In this document: piece by piece, positions 53,025-61,478 of the stretch
Numbering within the stretch: the first letter of the stretch is position 1
Layout of the letters: each line of letters starts with the position of its first letter
The notes under the pieces: generated by a model
Database searches by the model: none
Told to the model about the DNA's origin: nothing
The model's input: the letters and a program-made list of their open reading frames with translations, nothing else
Translations under genes and position numbers: made by a program
Assembly: GCA_965213645.1 (NCBI GenBank)
Contig: CBDBZX010000002.1
Coordinates: forward strand, 1,116,001 to 1,180,000
Source of the DNA: CBDBZX01 sp965213645
GTDB lineage: Bacteria > Deinococcota > Deinococci > Deinococcales > Trueperaceae
DNA: 64,000 bases
Direction: 5' to 3'

Positions 53025-53656
53025 GCACCACACTAGACCAAAAGCGCGGTCTCATCTATACGGCCTTTCGCGACCTCTTAGACGAGGAGCAAGCGGAGCG
53101 AGCGGTTGCGTTCTGGGATTCTTGGAACGACACGTCGCGTTCAGCGTTCACGCCACTGCGCTTCACGCAGGCGGTTCAGGCCGAGCTGGGCCTCTCGACT
53201 GAGTTAAAGCGGAAGCTCATTCAGTACATGGTCGGCTACAAGATGTCCGACGAGCACGCGCAGTCTTTCGAAGAGACCAAGCCTTCTGCAGTCGCTACAA
53301 AGCAGAGCGTTTCGGAGCTTGCGCAGCCCAACATGGCCCCCTCGATAGAGTCGGAGCAGTACATCGTCTTTACCGCCCTGCTCTACCCCTTACTTACCCG
53401 CTTGCGCCTCTCGGAGCGGCAGTTTTTAGAGACGCTGCACCCCAAAGCGAGGTCCGACGTGAAGAGTTTACTCGAGGGCTCAAAGCCGATGATGAGGAAC
53501 CCGGAGCGCGTCATGGGCAACTGCCTCGACCGCATCTACGAACTTCTCTGCGACGAGTTTGGCCCCGTCAAGACGGACCAGATCACTGCTAGAGCGGTTA
53601 GCCAGGCTGAGAGGTTACCCGAAGCCGACCTCTTTTCGCCGCGAAAACTGCTTTGA
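53021..53656 (+). CDS. Unknown protein coupled to the ammonium transporter
   Basis: A 211-residue, mostly helical soluble protein with no motif that I recognise. An N-terminal block (DEEQAERAVAFWDSWNDTSR) and a C-terminal block (LYPLLTRLRLSERQFLETLHP, GNCLDRIYELLCDEFGPVKTDQ) are separated by a probable linker (about 85-110). The GTG start overlaps the amt stop by 4 nt, so the two are translationally coupled. In many bacteria that position holds glnK. A role in ammonium-uptake control is an inference from position only. Confidence 0.7.
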   Translation: MSTTLDQKRGLIYTAFRDLLDEEQAERAVAFWDSWNDTSRSAFTPLRFTQAVQAELGLSTELKRKLIQYMVGYKMSDEHAQSFEETKPSAVATKQSVSELAQPNMAPSIESEQYIVFTALLYPLLTRLRLSERQFLETLHPKARSDVKSLLEGSKPMMRNPERVMGNCLDRIYELLCDEFGPVKTDQITARAVSQAERLPEADLFSPRKLL

Positions 53657-53741
53657 CCAGAATTTCTGAAAGCTACCGGGGCGACTATTGCTAGTTTTGG
53701 TGCGTAGTCTAGGTCCCGGTACACTTCTTGTAGAACCTATA

Positions 53742-53817
53742 GCAGGTATCATCTGGTTTGAGACACTCTCACTGTAGAGAAACCCGTCCAGCACACACGT
53801 TTAGGGATGATACCTGC
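53742..53817. repeat. 76-bp inverted-repeat element, copy F2
   Basis: The same GCAGGTATCATC / GATGATACCTGC ends and length as F1 at 43800-43875. It lies in the 320-base gap before the WYL regulator. Confidence 0.8.
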
Positions 53818-53894
53818 GCTCATCTGTCTCAGTATGTCATGGAACTGCTACTATACACGAGATGCCTGTCTTTGTTGCAGCCAATTTTGTAGCG

Positions 53895-53900
53895 TATAAT
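53895..53900 (+). promoter_or_regulatory. -10 box TATAAT upstream of the WYL regulator
   Basis: A consensus TATAAT followed by 6 nt and an ATG at 53907. That ATG opens a 17-codon frame (MLTFSGGRQARASTNVI) ending 19 nt before the regulator start, which could be a leaderless leader peptide. Confidence 0.5.
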
Positions 53901-53976
53901 GCAGCTATGCTTACATTCAGTGGCGGACGTCAGGCTCGAGCATCCACAAACGTTATTTAAGGGCGACGCACTACAC

Positions 53977-54951
53977 ATGAACCGCACCGACCGACTTCTC
54001 GCCATTGTCTTAGAGCTGCAAGGACGCGAGCGTGTCACGGCGGAGGCACTAGCTCACACCTTCGGCGTCACCAAGCGCACTATCTACCGCGATATCCTGG
54101 CGCTCAACGAGTCGGGTGTGCCTGTCGTCTCGGCGGCAGGGCAGGGTTACTGGCTGATGGAAGGCTACTTTTTGCCGCCCGTCTCGTTCAGCCCGGACGA
54201 GGCGATGATGCTGACGCTCGGCAGCGAGGTCATGGCGCAGAGCTTTGGCGCGCAGTACCGCGACGCTGCGCGCTCGGCGAGCCGTAAGATTGAAGCGGTA
54301 TTGAGCGGCGCAGTAGCTAAAGACGTTGCCTATTTGAAAGATAATATTCGTTTTGTGCAGATGGATTCAGATGTGCTTATTGATACCTCGGAAACGTTGC
54401 AGCTCGTGAGGAAGGCGATTTTGGAGCAACACCCTTTACACCTGCGCTATTTCAAACGCCTGAACAGAACCTCTGGTGAGAGAAGCGAGCGTACCATTGA
54501 CCCGCACGCACTGATTCACTTCAAAGACGCCTGGGTGCTCTCCGCGTACTGTCACCTGCGCCGCGCCATGCGCATCTTTCGCCTCGACCGTATTCAAGAG
54601 GTCAAAGTGCTTTCTCAGACCTTCGAGCGGCAAGTAGGTTACAGCGTGAATATGCACGACGAGACGAGCGCTTTAACGCAAGAGGTCGAACTTCTTTTCG
54701 ACAAGGGCGTCACGCAGTGGGTGAAAGAGCGTCCTATCTACCTAGTTGATGACACCTGCGAAACGCCCGACGGATTGCACGTCACCTTAAAAGTCCATCA
54801 CCCCGAAGAAGCGCTCTCCTGGATACTCAGTTGGGGCTCGAGCGTGCGGGTTCTATCCCCCGAAAGCCTCAAAGACCTCCTGAAGTTAGAACTCGAGAAG
54901 ACGCTAAGAGCTATGAGTTCCGAGCAATCCCCTTTCGGGACCGGACGGTGA
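53977..54951 (+). CDS. WYL-domain transcriptional regulator
   Basis: A 324-residue regulator with an N-terminal winged helix (RLLAIVLELQGRERVTAEALAHTFGVTKRTIYRDILALNES) and a C-terminal WYL ligand-sensing domain (LVRKAILEQHPLHLRYFKRL, IDPHALIHFKDAWVLSAYCHL and RIFRLDRIQEVKVL). WYL proteins often control DNA-repair or defence genes in response to DNA or nucleotide ligands; the target here is unknown. ATG 53977 begins the conserved domain. The last dozen residues (MSSEQSPFGTGR) are encoded by repeat H2, so the native C-terminus was replaced. Confidence 0.88.
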   Translation: MNRTDRLLAIVLELQGRERVTAEALAHTFGVTKRTIYRDILALNESGVPVVSAAGQGYWLMEGYFLPPVSFSPDEAMMLTLGSEVMAQSFGAQYRDAARSASRKIEAVLSGAVAKDVAYLKDNIRFVQMDSDVLIDTSETLQLVRKAILEQHPLHLRYFKRLNRTSGERSERTIDPHALIHFKDAWVLSAYCHLRRAMRIFRLDRIQEVKVLSQTFERQVGYSVNMHDETSALTQEVELLFDKGVTQWVKERPIYLVDDTCETPDGLHVTLKVHHPEEALSWILSWGSSVRVLSPESLKDLLKLELEKTLRAMSSEQSPFGTGR

Positions 54952-55020
54952 GTTAAAAGTTAAAGGCGTTCGGTTTTCCACTTTCAACTCGTTACTCACC
55001 GTCCGTCCAGCTCGACTGGA
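54914..55020. repeat. CCAGTC-AGCTGG hairpin repeat, copy H2
   Basis: Contains GAGTTCCGAGCAAT, a long inverted repeat (GGACGGTGAGT against ACTCACCGTCC) around GAGTTAAAAGTTAAAG, and CGTCCGTCCAGCTCGACTGG at the right end. It supplies the stop codon of the WYL gene. Confidence 0.7.
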
Positions 55021-55148
55021 TCACTTTCAACTGTCTTGTCCTACTGACATAACGCTGTCACTCGTACACCTTAATATTTAAGGTAGATGGGCTCGAGACA
55101 GGTTCCCAACACATGGCTCGAAAAAACACCCCATCGCGGAGGTTCAAC

Positions 55149-55526
55149 ATGGCAAACGCACTCAACTGGTTCGAGATTCCTGTGACCGATTTAGGTAGAG
55201 CAAAGGCGTTTTACGAGAAAGTCTTGGACACGGAACTTATCGACGCGCAGGAGATGGACGAGAGCGGGATGGAGATGGCGATGTTTCCTGCAGATAAGGG
55301 TGTCGGTGGCGGGCTCGTCAAAAGCGAGTCGTGGGCATACGTACCGAGCCGCACCTCGAGTATCATCTATCTCAACGGCGGTGATGATTTGAGCGTCCAT
55401 TTAAGCAAGGTGAAAGCTGCGGGCGGCGAAGTCATCCAGGACAAGATGAGCATTGGTGAAAACGGCTTTATCGCGCTGTTTGTGGATTCGGAGGGGAACC
55501 GGGTGGGACTGCATTCGATGAGCTGA
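55149..55526 (+). CDS. VOC-family (glyoxalase-like) protein
   Basis: A 125-residue vicinal-oxygen-chelate protein. WFEIPVTDLGRAKAFYEKVL opens the first beta-alpha-beta-beta-beta unit and VHLSKVKAAGGEVIQDKMSIGENGFIALFVDSEGNRVGL forms the second. These small members act as metal-dependent isomerases or lyases, or bind ligands without catalysis. The ATG at 55149 follows GGAGG, which decides against the longer frame. Function cannot be narrowed further. Confidence 0.87.
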   Translation: MANALNWFEIPVTDLGRAKAFYEKVLDTELIDAQEMDESGMEMAMFPADKGVGGGLVKSESWAYVPSRTSSIIYLNGGDDLSVHLSKVKAAGGEVIQDKMSIGENGFIALFVDSEGNRVGLHSMS

Positions 55527-55610
55527 GCGTTTGAATTGATGAAGAAAAGGAGCGTAGGAGAGGGTCTCTCCTACACTCTACTTTTATAAGGGATAGTCAC
55601 AGACTCGAGC

Positions 55611-56024
55611 CTAAACCGGGCTTATCAGCTCTACCGTCGGATAATAGGTCTTGTAGCGCTTAACATCCCTTGTCAACAGGGGAAGCTGCTGAACCGCCGC
55701 CTGAGCCCCGATAAAAAAGTCTGGTAAGGTGGACGCCTTCGCGCCGCCCCGCCGCCTATAGCTCAGAAACACCTTGCCCGCCAAAAAGAGGGCTTCTCTC
55801 GGCAACGGCGCTACGCCTATAGAGGCGGCTCGCAACGACGCCTCGAGTTCCTCGATTCTTTCAAAGCTGATGGAAAGCTCTGTATAGATGACCGGGTTGA
55901 TCACGAGGTCGTGCGTTTGGGCGTAGCGGCTCAGCATCTGCTCGGACCAGGTAAACCAAACAGGGTCATCCGAAAAGATATCCAATAAAACGTTGCTGTC
56001 TACAAGCAGTTTAGGTTTCGCCAT
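55611..56024 (-). CDS. VapC-like PIN-domain toxin
   Basis: A 137-residue PIN-domain protein. LLVDSNVLLDIFSD carries the first two acidic positions, INPVIYTELSI the Glu, and LPDFFIGAQAAVQQLPLLTRDVKRYKTYYP the last Asp residues, so the RNase site looks intact. It overlaps the AbrB-type antitoxin gene by 14 nt and should be its toxin. Confidence 0.88.
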   Translation of the reverse strand: MAKPKLLVDSNVLLDIFSDDPVWFTWSEQMLSRYAQTHDLVINPVIYTELSISFERIEELEASLRAASIGVAPLPREALFLAGKVFLSYRRRGGAKASTLPDFFIGAQAAVQQLPLLTRDVKRYKTYYPTVELISPV

Positions 56025-56265
56025 CGTCTCGGGTCATATCGTTATGGGTCATGTTATCACGAGTCAGAGCCATAATTTCGTCCGTGCTCATCGCCACCGT
56101 AGCGACGCCACGCAACCTCTTGAACGGCGTGTCCTCACCCTCTTTCTTGACCAGTAAGACGCGATTCCCTTCGACGACAAAATCAACCTCGCTGAAGGGA
56201 GTGATGCCCAACTTTTCGCGGATCGCTTGCGGGATGGTGACCTGTCCTTTGCTGGTGACGCGCAT
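56011..56265 (-). CDS. AbrB/MazE-type antitoxin
   Basis: An 84-residue protein with an N-terminal SpoVT/AbrB swapped-hairpin domain (MRVTSKGQVTIPQAIREKLG and VDFVVEGNRVLLVKK), which binds the operon promoter. The C-terminal part (TRDNMTHNDMTRDDGET) has a short tandem-like N-M-T-x2-D repeat. RBS GGAGG precedes the ATG. It pairs with the PIN toxin at 55611. Confidence 0.87.
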   Translation of the reverse strand: MRVTSKGQVTIPQAIREKLGITPFSEVDFVVEGNRVLLVKKEGEDTPFKRLRGVATVAMSTDEIMALTRDNMTHNDMTRDDGET

Positions 56266-56372
56266 TTTTATCCTCCTAAGAATAGGGTATTACTCTTACT
56301 AAGTATTACCAATATATCATTCTCTATGCGCGTCTCTTGATTGTAAGCGGGCGGCTTAGGGACCTCTCACGC

Positions 56373-56378
56373 TATAAT
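56373..56378 (+). promoter_or_regulatory. -10 box TATAAT for a leaderless DUF433 gene
   Basis: Consensus TATAAT followed by CGAAAT and the ATG at 56385. Confidence 0.65.
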
Positions 56379-56384
56379 CGAAAT

Positions 56385-56561
56385 ATGGAAGAGCGTATCG
56401 TCGTTGACCCTAATATCTACAACGGTTGCCCAACCGTCGAAGGAACGCGCATTACAGTGCAGACCATCCTCGAGTTTTTAGGCGCAGGCGACTCTATAGA
56501 GGGTATTTTGAGCGAGTACCCGAGCCTGACACGTGAAGACATTGCGCACCTGCTAGACTAA
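56385..56561 (+). CDS. DUF433 antitoxin-like protein
   Basis: A 58-residue protein with the DUF433 signature: IVVDPNIYNGCPTVEGTRITVQTILEFLGAG and YPSLTREDIAHLL. DUF433 proteins are winged-helix-like and usually sit beside PIN or DUF5615 toxins. The start is set by the -10 box and conserved N-terminus. The next gene begins 4 nt after its stop. Confidence 0.85.
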   Translation: MEERIVVDPNIYNGCPTVEGTRITVQTILEFLGAGDSIEGILSEYPSLTREDIAHLLD

Positions 56562-56565
56562 AAGC

Positions 56566-56829
56566 ATGAAAGGCGTTCGCTACCTCATTGATGACGACGG
56601 GAACAAGACGCACGTCGTTCTCGACCTAAGTGTTTGGCAAGCGGCTTGGCAAACGCTGAGCGGGCAAGCTCCGAAACAGCCGCGTCAACCCGGAGGTCTG
56701 AAGGAAGCCTTTGCGGAAGCGGGCTTTACAACCGGGAGCATGGGTAACTCTCTCTTAGAGCCCATGAGCGAAGCTGAACTCAGCGAGTGGTACGATAACT
56801 CCCTCGTTCCTGATGAACCTTCTTCTTGA
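56566..56829 (+). CDS. Antitoxin-like small protein
   Basis: An 87-residue protein opening with VRYLIDDDGNKTHVVLDLSVWQAAWQTL, the pattern of small antitoxins that precede PIN toxins (D/E-x-G-x-x-T-x-V-x-L). A flexible middle (APKQPRQPGG) and an acidic tail follow. Its last codons overlap the start of a PIN-toxin remnant at 56813, so it was the antitoxin of that gene, with the DUF433 protein as a third member. Confidence 0.65.
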   Translation: MKGVRYLIDDDGNKTHVVLDLSVWQAAWQTLSGQAPKQPRQPGGLKEAFAEAGFTTGSMGNSLLEPMSEAELSEWYDNSLVPDEPSS

Positions 56830-56929
56830 CTCGCACGCGCTTCTCTGGTGGTTGGCAAACGACCCGAGATTGTCTTTGGAAGCTATCTCGTTGGTGATGG
56901 TTTTGAACATGCGCATGAGATTGGTTTAG
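56813..56929 (+). pseudogene. Truncated PIN-domain toxin
   Basis: MNLLLDSHALLWWLANDPRLS is the N-terminus of a VapC-type toxin (LLLDxHALLWWL). The similarity ends after about 24 residues and the frame stops at 56927-56929, where a toxin should have about 125 residues. The rest is lost, so the module keeps antitoxins without a toxin. The start overlaps the preceding gene by 17 nt. Confidence 0.75.
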
Positions 56930-57031
56930 CGTTTGGAGGTGGGGTTCAAGCCTTTCTGAAGTAGCCTATCCAAGTAAACTGTCGTTACTCAAATACTTTT
57001 GTGAGAATTAGCTATTCTTCATTGATATATC

Positions 57032-58501
57032 TCAACTTTTGCGCCAAGACCCTGCTGGATTGCGCTCAGGCGTAGTTTGTGGTAACTGCATTCTGCCTAC
57101 TGCAGCTTCGCCAAACCATTGAATCCAACGTTTAATAAAATCTTCCTCTTGACCCTGATCTATTGGCGTAAATGGATAAGCAACTTGCATCAGAGTTATT
57201 ATTGGTGAAAGCGCGTCATAGGCATCTTTTCCCGGAACTAAAGCAAATAGTTGAACAAATGTTGTACCCCTCAAGCTCCAAAAAGAAGTTTCAAACCAAC
57301 GATAAGCACCTTTTTCTTGCGCATCGCAGTACCATAACGAATGTGCACGACCTTCATAATCATACTTACTACGAGGAATGCGAACTTCTATTTTCGCATG
57401 AGCAATTATGTCAAAAGCTGGCTTGAAGTCGCCTTTGTTGTGTTCGGTAGATACAGCTATAGGTGGTTCATACTGTAAACGGGCGTTGTTAAGCTTACAT
57501 ATCCATTGCGAAGTTTGGGAACACCGAGCTGCTGAAGCATTCTCGGAGATTTGTAGCCGAAGTTGGTCACTTATATGCATCAAGGATGATTTCGCGATTT
57601 GAAACAGATTCTCCCGTTTTTCTTCTACCGAACGTTCTATAGACTCTTTCCTTGCACTTTCTCCTTCTTGACGAACTGCTTGAAGATTAGCTTCTTGCAA
57701 TAAACCAAAGGTTTCAGATACAGGCTGTCGAAGCCTATGTAAGCGTGCCGCAAGGTTTGCAGCAGTTGGGCGAGCTTCTGGCACTTTGTATAAGCACTCC
57801 ACAACGAGAGATTGAAAAGATGCTGGAAGACCAACTAAAGACGGAGGTTCTTTATCTAAATGTTGACTTCTGAAATCATGGATGTGAGGACCGGGAAAAG
57901 GTCTTTCCCCTTTAATTACTTCGAATGAGACGACACCTAAAGCATAGATATCAGTAGCCGAGTTAGCCCGCTCACCGCGCCACTGCTCAGGTGCTGCGTA
58001 AGGTGGAGTCATGCTGTATTTATGCGTATCAAGAGAAGTAGTTGCTCCAGCATACTTAGCAATCCCGAAATCAGATAAACACCATTTGCCTTTGAAGTAA
58101 AGAACATTCTCCGGCTTAATATCGCGGTGTACGACATTATCTTCAAGTGAAGCAAGTGCTTCAGAAACGTCAACTAATACTGCTATAACCTTCTCCATAA
58201 ATAATTGACCGGCGTTAGCGTCTAAGTGCTCCCTTAGCGAATAGTCCGCTCTCGGCATTATCATAACCAAATAGTTATCATGCTCACCTCTATCGACAAC
58301 AGGAATTACATTTTGCCCCTTTACGTCGGCAAATAGTAACTCCCGATCAGCACCGGGAGCTTTCGGAACCAGCTTAACTACGTGATCAAATTGGCTTCCA
58401 TCTTTTTCCATAGCTTCATATACCGATCCAAAGCCACCGCGAGCGATGTTTCTACCAACTTGCCAGGAATTCATTAGCTTGATTACTCTATTTTCAAACA
58501 T
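57032..58501 (-). CDS. Eukaryotic-type Ser/Thr protein kinase with an unknown C-terminal domain
   Basis: A 489-residue protein. The kinase domain (about 15-265) is complete: glycine loop RGGFGSVYEA (21-30), lysine K43, HRDIKPEN (125-132), DFG (144-146) and APEQ (about 169-172). There is no membrane helix, unlike PASTA kinases. Residues 270-330 look like coiled coil (QEGESARKESIERSVEEKREN). The last 160 residues (FDIIAHAKIEVRIPRSKYDYEGRAHSLWYCD, WFETSFWSLRGTTFVQLFAL) are a domain that I do not recognise. The gene is AT-rich compared with sbcC next door. Cytoplasmic orphan kinases of this kind can act in phage defence, but nothing here proves it. Confidence 0.85.
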   Translation of the reverse strand: MFENRVIKLMNSWQVGRNIARGGFGSVYEAMEKDGSQFDHVVKLVPKAPGADRELLFADVKGQNVIPVVDRGEHDNYLVMIMPRADYSLREHLDANAGQLFMEKVIAVLVDVSEALASLEDNVVHRDIKPENVLYFKGKWCLSDFGIAKYAGATTSLDTHKYSMTPPYAAPEQWRGERANSATDIYALGVVSFEVIKGERPFPGPHIHDFRSQHLDKEPPSLVGLPASFQSLVVECLYKVPEARPTAANLAARLHRLRQPVSETFGLLQEANLQAVRQEGESARKESIERSVEEKRENLFQIAKSSLMHISDQLRLQISENASAARCSQTSQWICKLNNARLQYEPPIAVSTEHNKGDFKPAFDIIAHAKIEVRIPRSKYDYEGRAHSLWYCDAQEKGAYRWFETSFWSLRGTTFVQLFALVPGKDAYDALSPIITLMQVAYPFTPIDQGQEEDFIKRWIQWFGEAAVGRMQLPQTTPERNPAGSWRKS

Positions 58502-58507
58502 ATGAGT

Positions 58508-58513
58508 ATTATA
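58508..58513 (-). promoter_or_regulatory. -10 box TATAAT for the leaderless kinase gene
   Basis: On the minus strand TATAAT is followed by ACTCAT and the ATG at 58501. Confidence 0.65.
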
Positions 58514-58553
58514 TGATAAATAGACAACTTCTACTTAAATTCAGTTAGCAGAG

Positions 58554-58618
58554 TTTTCGAACAAAGACAGAAATCGACTTAGGTTTACTAAGCATTTTAT
58601 ACTGTATTTGTTCGAAAA
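58554..58618. repeat. 17-bp inverted repeat upstream of the kinase gene
   Basis: TTTTCGAACAAAGACAG (58554-58570) pairs with CTGTATTTGTTCGAAAA (58602-58618) with one mismatch. It encloses 31 nt and lies 40 nt upstream of the kinase -10 box. It could be an operator, a small mobile element or the end of a transferred block. Confidence 0.65.
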
Positions 58619-58685
58619 TTCCTACTCTTTCATTCAAACTTCACTGCCTTTCAGCTTCCTCAAAACGATCCAAACACCACCCAAC

Positions 58686-61478
58686 CTAATCCCAATACAC
58701 CACCGACCCCTCCAGTTTTTTGCGCACCTTGAGCCGCGAGGGTAGCCTCTGGCTCAGCGCCGTCACGTGCGTCACCACCCCGACCATGCGCCCCTGCTCG
58801 GTCAGCGCCTCCAACACCTTCGCCACCGAATCCAACGTTTCCAAGTCGAGCGTCCCGAAGCCTTCATCTAAAAAGAGCGCCCCCAACGTCGCGTTGCCCG
58901 CTACCGAATCGGATAGCGCCAGCGCCAGCGCCAAGCTCGCGATAAAGGTCTCGCCGCCCGAAAGCGTCTTGACGTTGCGAAGCTCGCCCGTGTGCCAGGC
59001 GTCCAACACGTGATACTCGCTGTCTTTGAGGCGCAAGTCGTAGCGTCCCTCGGTAGCGTCGCGCAGAATCTGTGAGGCGCGTACTGCTAAGTCGCTCTGC
59101 ACGCGGGTCATGAGGTAGTCCTGAAACTGGTTGCCGCGCAAATCTTGGTGGAGCTGGCGGTAGGTGTCGTAGTCGCGTCCTAAGCGCGTCAACTCTTTGC
59201 GGAGGTGGGAGGCTCGCCCTAGTTGCCCTTCCACCTGCTCGAGTTCCTTCGCCACCCCGCCCAAACGCCTCTGCACCTCACTCAGACCCGCTTCGGATTC
59301 GCTGAGTTGCGTTTTGAACGTTTTATAAATCGCTTCATCTAAGGTGCGCCCTTTGATTTGTCCGCTGAGTTCCTTCTCGCGCTGCTCCAAGGTCGCACGT
59401 TGCGAGGTAAAGGTTTGAATTCCTTCCTCTAACCTCTTCTGCTCCGCCTCGCTTAGCGCGTAGTCACGCACCTCTTCAGCGCTCTGAAAGTCGGCATTCT
59501 TCAAGGCTCGCTCCAGCTTGTCTCTACCTGCTGTGACCTCTTCCTCTAGCTCACCTTTCCGCTCAGCTAGGGACTCGAACTTCGTTGTCAGTTTGTCCAA
59601 CTCAGCTTTCGCCCTAGTCTGTGCTTCCTGCGCCCTTTTAAGGCTCGTTTCAATCTGTTTCGCCTCCGCTGCAAGCTGCGCCGGGGCGCGTTCTGGGTCT
59701 AAGCCGTTCGCCTTGGCGACAACCTCTTGTGCCAAGCCTGCCAAGAGGTCTAGGCGCTGAGTTTCTAAGTCGTTCGTCAAGGTGTTTAGCTCGAGCTTAT
59801 CCGGTTCATCCGTAAAGAGAGTGGCAAGCTCGAGTCGCTCTTTTTTTACCTCTTCAAGTTGTCGTTCTGACCTCTCGACCTCTTGTTGATGCTCTTTGAG
59901 GCGGGTGTCTACGTTGCTCTTGAGGCTCGCGTGCGTGGTGGTATAGGCGTCACGTAGCTCTAAAAGTTTCTCCTCAGCCTTCTCTTTTTTCTTAGCTAGA
60001 GAGGTTAAATCCACTTCGTCATCGCGCTTTTTAGGCAGTTGCTTAACCTCTTGCTCGCAGACGGGACACGCGCCCCCTTCGTGCAGATGCGGTCTCAGGG
60101 CGAGGGCTTGATTCTCCACAACAGCGTCTTCGTACGTTCTTGCTGCGTTTTCAAAGACCTCTTTCGCGGCTGTGCCTTCGGTTTTGAGGGACTCGAGCTT
60201 ATCTCTAAGCGACTTTATTTCCGTCTCGGTTGCCTTCACCGCTTTCTGCGCTGCGTTCGCAGACCGCGCCGCCTCCGCTTCGCGTTGCACGGCGCGTTTC
60301 AAGCTCGGTACTTGGGCGCTTTTACTCTGCAAGGCGTCCCACGCTTCGTCGCTATAGGGTTGCGCCGTATCTCTTTCGGCAAGTTTCAGCGTTCCTTTTC
60401 TCGCTCTAAGTTGTTTGAGAAGAGGTTCTGCCGCTTTGAGTTCGCCGAGTTGGGTTTGGATTTCGGGGAGACGTTCCGCTTCTTTTTCTGCCGTCGTGAA
60501 AGACGTTTCAGCGCGTTCAACCCCTTGCCGCCGTGCGCCTAGTGCCCCTTCTAGCGCCTTGATTTCGTCCAACACGCGCTTTAGTTTGACCTCTTGGGCG
60601 GCTAGGGTCTCCAACTGGGGCATCAACAACGCCGCTTTTTTAGCCCGCTCTAACGCCTCTTTGTCTGCCTCAACTTTCTCGGCCTTGGCGTGTAAGGTCT
60701 CGAGCCTCCGCGCCACCTCTTGGCGCGTGTCCAAAAGCGCCTTGACCTCTTCCAAACCTGCAAGCTCTGTTTGCGCCTCTTTGCGCAACACGCTAAAGCG
60801 TTCGCGCTCGACTTCTAACGTTTCGCGTTCGTCTTTTAAGGCGCGTCGTTTTTCGGGGGTTGCGCCCTGATAATCTTGCGCCAACCTCAGTTCGATGCCC
60901 TTTTGCTCCCGCTCGGCGTCACGGGAGCGCTGCCCCGCCTCTTTTTGCATCCGCTCGATGCGGTCCAGACCCAAGAGGTTGACGAGCAACTTGCGCCGCT
61001 TCGAGGCGTCACCGCGCAAAAAGGTGTCGAATGCGCCCTGCGGCAGCATCACCGCGCGGGTAAAGCTGTCATAGTCCAAGCCGACGATGCGCTCCAACGC
61101 CGCGCCCGCCTCTTTTATCTTCTCCGTTTCGGGAAGTTGCTTCCAGTTGCCGCCGTTAAGCCTCTCCACGCGCACCTGCGGCTCGACGCGGCTCGCTTTT
61201 TTGACGAGCGTGCGTGTGGCGCGGTACATATTCGCGCCGACTTCAAACTCCAAACTCGCCAACATCTGCTCTAAACCGGGGCTTAAAAGCGCGTCCAGAC
61301 CGCGCCCGCCCAAGCGTGGCGTCTGCCCGTAGAGCGTGTAGGTCAGCGCGTCCAAAAGGGTGGACTTGCCTGAGCCCGTTGGACCTTCGATAGCGAAGAG
61401 GTTGAGGTCGTCGAAGTTGACTAAAGTTTCTTCGCGAAAACAGGTGAAGCCACTGAGTTTGAGGCGTAGGGGTCTCAT
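58686..61478 (-). CDS. sbcC: Exonuclease subunit SbcC
   Basis: A 930-residue SMC-like ATPase (Rad50 homologue) of the SbcCD complex, which opens hairpins and trims blocked DNA ends. Walker A is GPTGSGKSTLLDALTY (32-47). Long coiled coils flank a zinc hook, CPVC, at about residue 470. The signature LSGGETFIASLALALALSD and Walker B GALFLDEGFGTLD close the head domain near the C-terminus. It follows sbcD with a 4-nt overlap. SbcC often counters long palindromes, and this window is rich in them. Confidence 0.95.
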   Translation of the reverse strand: MRPLRLKLSGFTCFREETLVNFDDLNLFAIEGPTGSGKSTLLDALTYTLYGQTPRLGGRGLDALLSPGLEQMLASLEFEVGANMYRATRTLVKKASRVEPQVRVERLNGGNWKQLPETEKIKEAGAALERIVGLDYDSFTRAVMLPQGAFDTFLRGDASKRRKLLVNLLGLDRIERMQKEAGQRSRDAEREQKGIELRLAQDYQGATPEKRRALKDERETLEVERERFSVLRKEAQTELAGLEEVKALLDTRQEVARRLETLHAKAEKVEADKEALERAKKAALLMPQLETLAAQEVKLKRVLDEIKALEGALGARRQGVERAETSFTTAEKEAERLPEIQTQLGELKAAEPLLKQLRARKGTLKLAERDTAQPYSDEAWDALQSKSAQVPSLKRAVQREAEAARSANAAQKAVKATETEIKSLRDKLESLKTEGTAAKEVFENAARTYEDAVVENQALALRPHLHEGGACPVCEQEVKQLPKKRDDEVDLTSLAKKKEKAEEKLLELRDAYTTTHASLKSNVDTRLKEHQQEVERSERQLEEVKKERLELATLFTDEPDKLELNTLTNDLETQRLDLLAGLAQEVVAKANGLDPERAPAQLAAEAKQIETSLKRAQEAQTRAKAELDKLTTKFESLAERKGELEEEVTAGRDKLERALKNADFQSAEEVRDYALSEAEQKRLEEGIQTFTSQRATLEQREKELSGQIKGRTLDEAIYKTFKTQLSESEAGLSEVQRRLGGVAKELEQVEGQLGRASHLRKELTRLGRDYDTYRQLHQDLRGNQFQDYLMTRVQSDLAVRASQILRDATEGRYDLRLKDSEYHVLDAWHTGELRNVKTLSGGETFIASLALALALSDSVAGNATLGALFLDEGFGTLDLETLDSVAKVLEALTEQGRMVGVVTHVTALSQRLPSRLKVRKKLEGSVVYWD

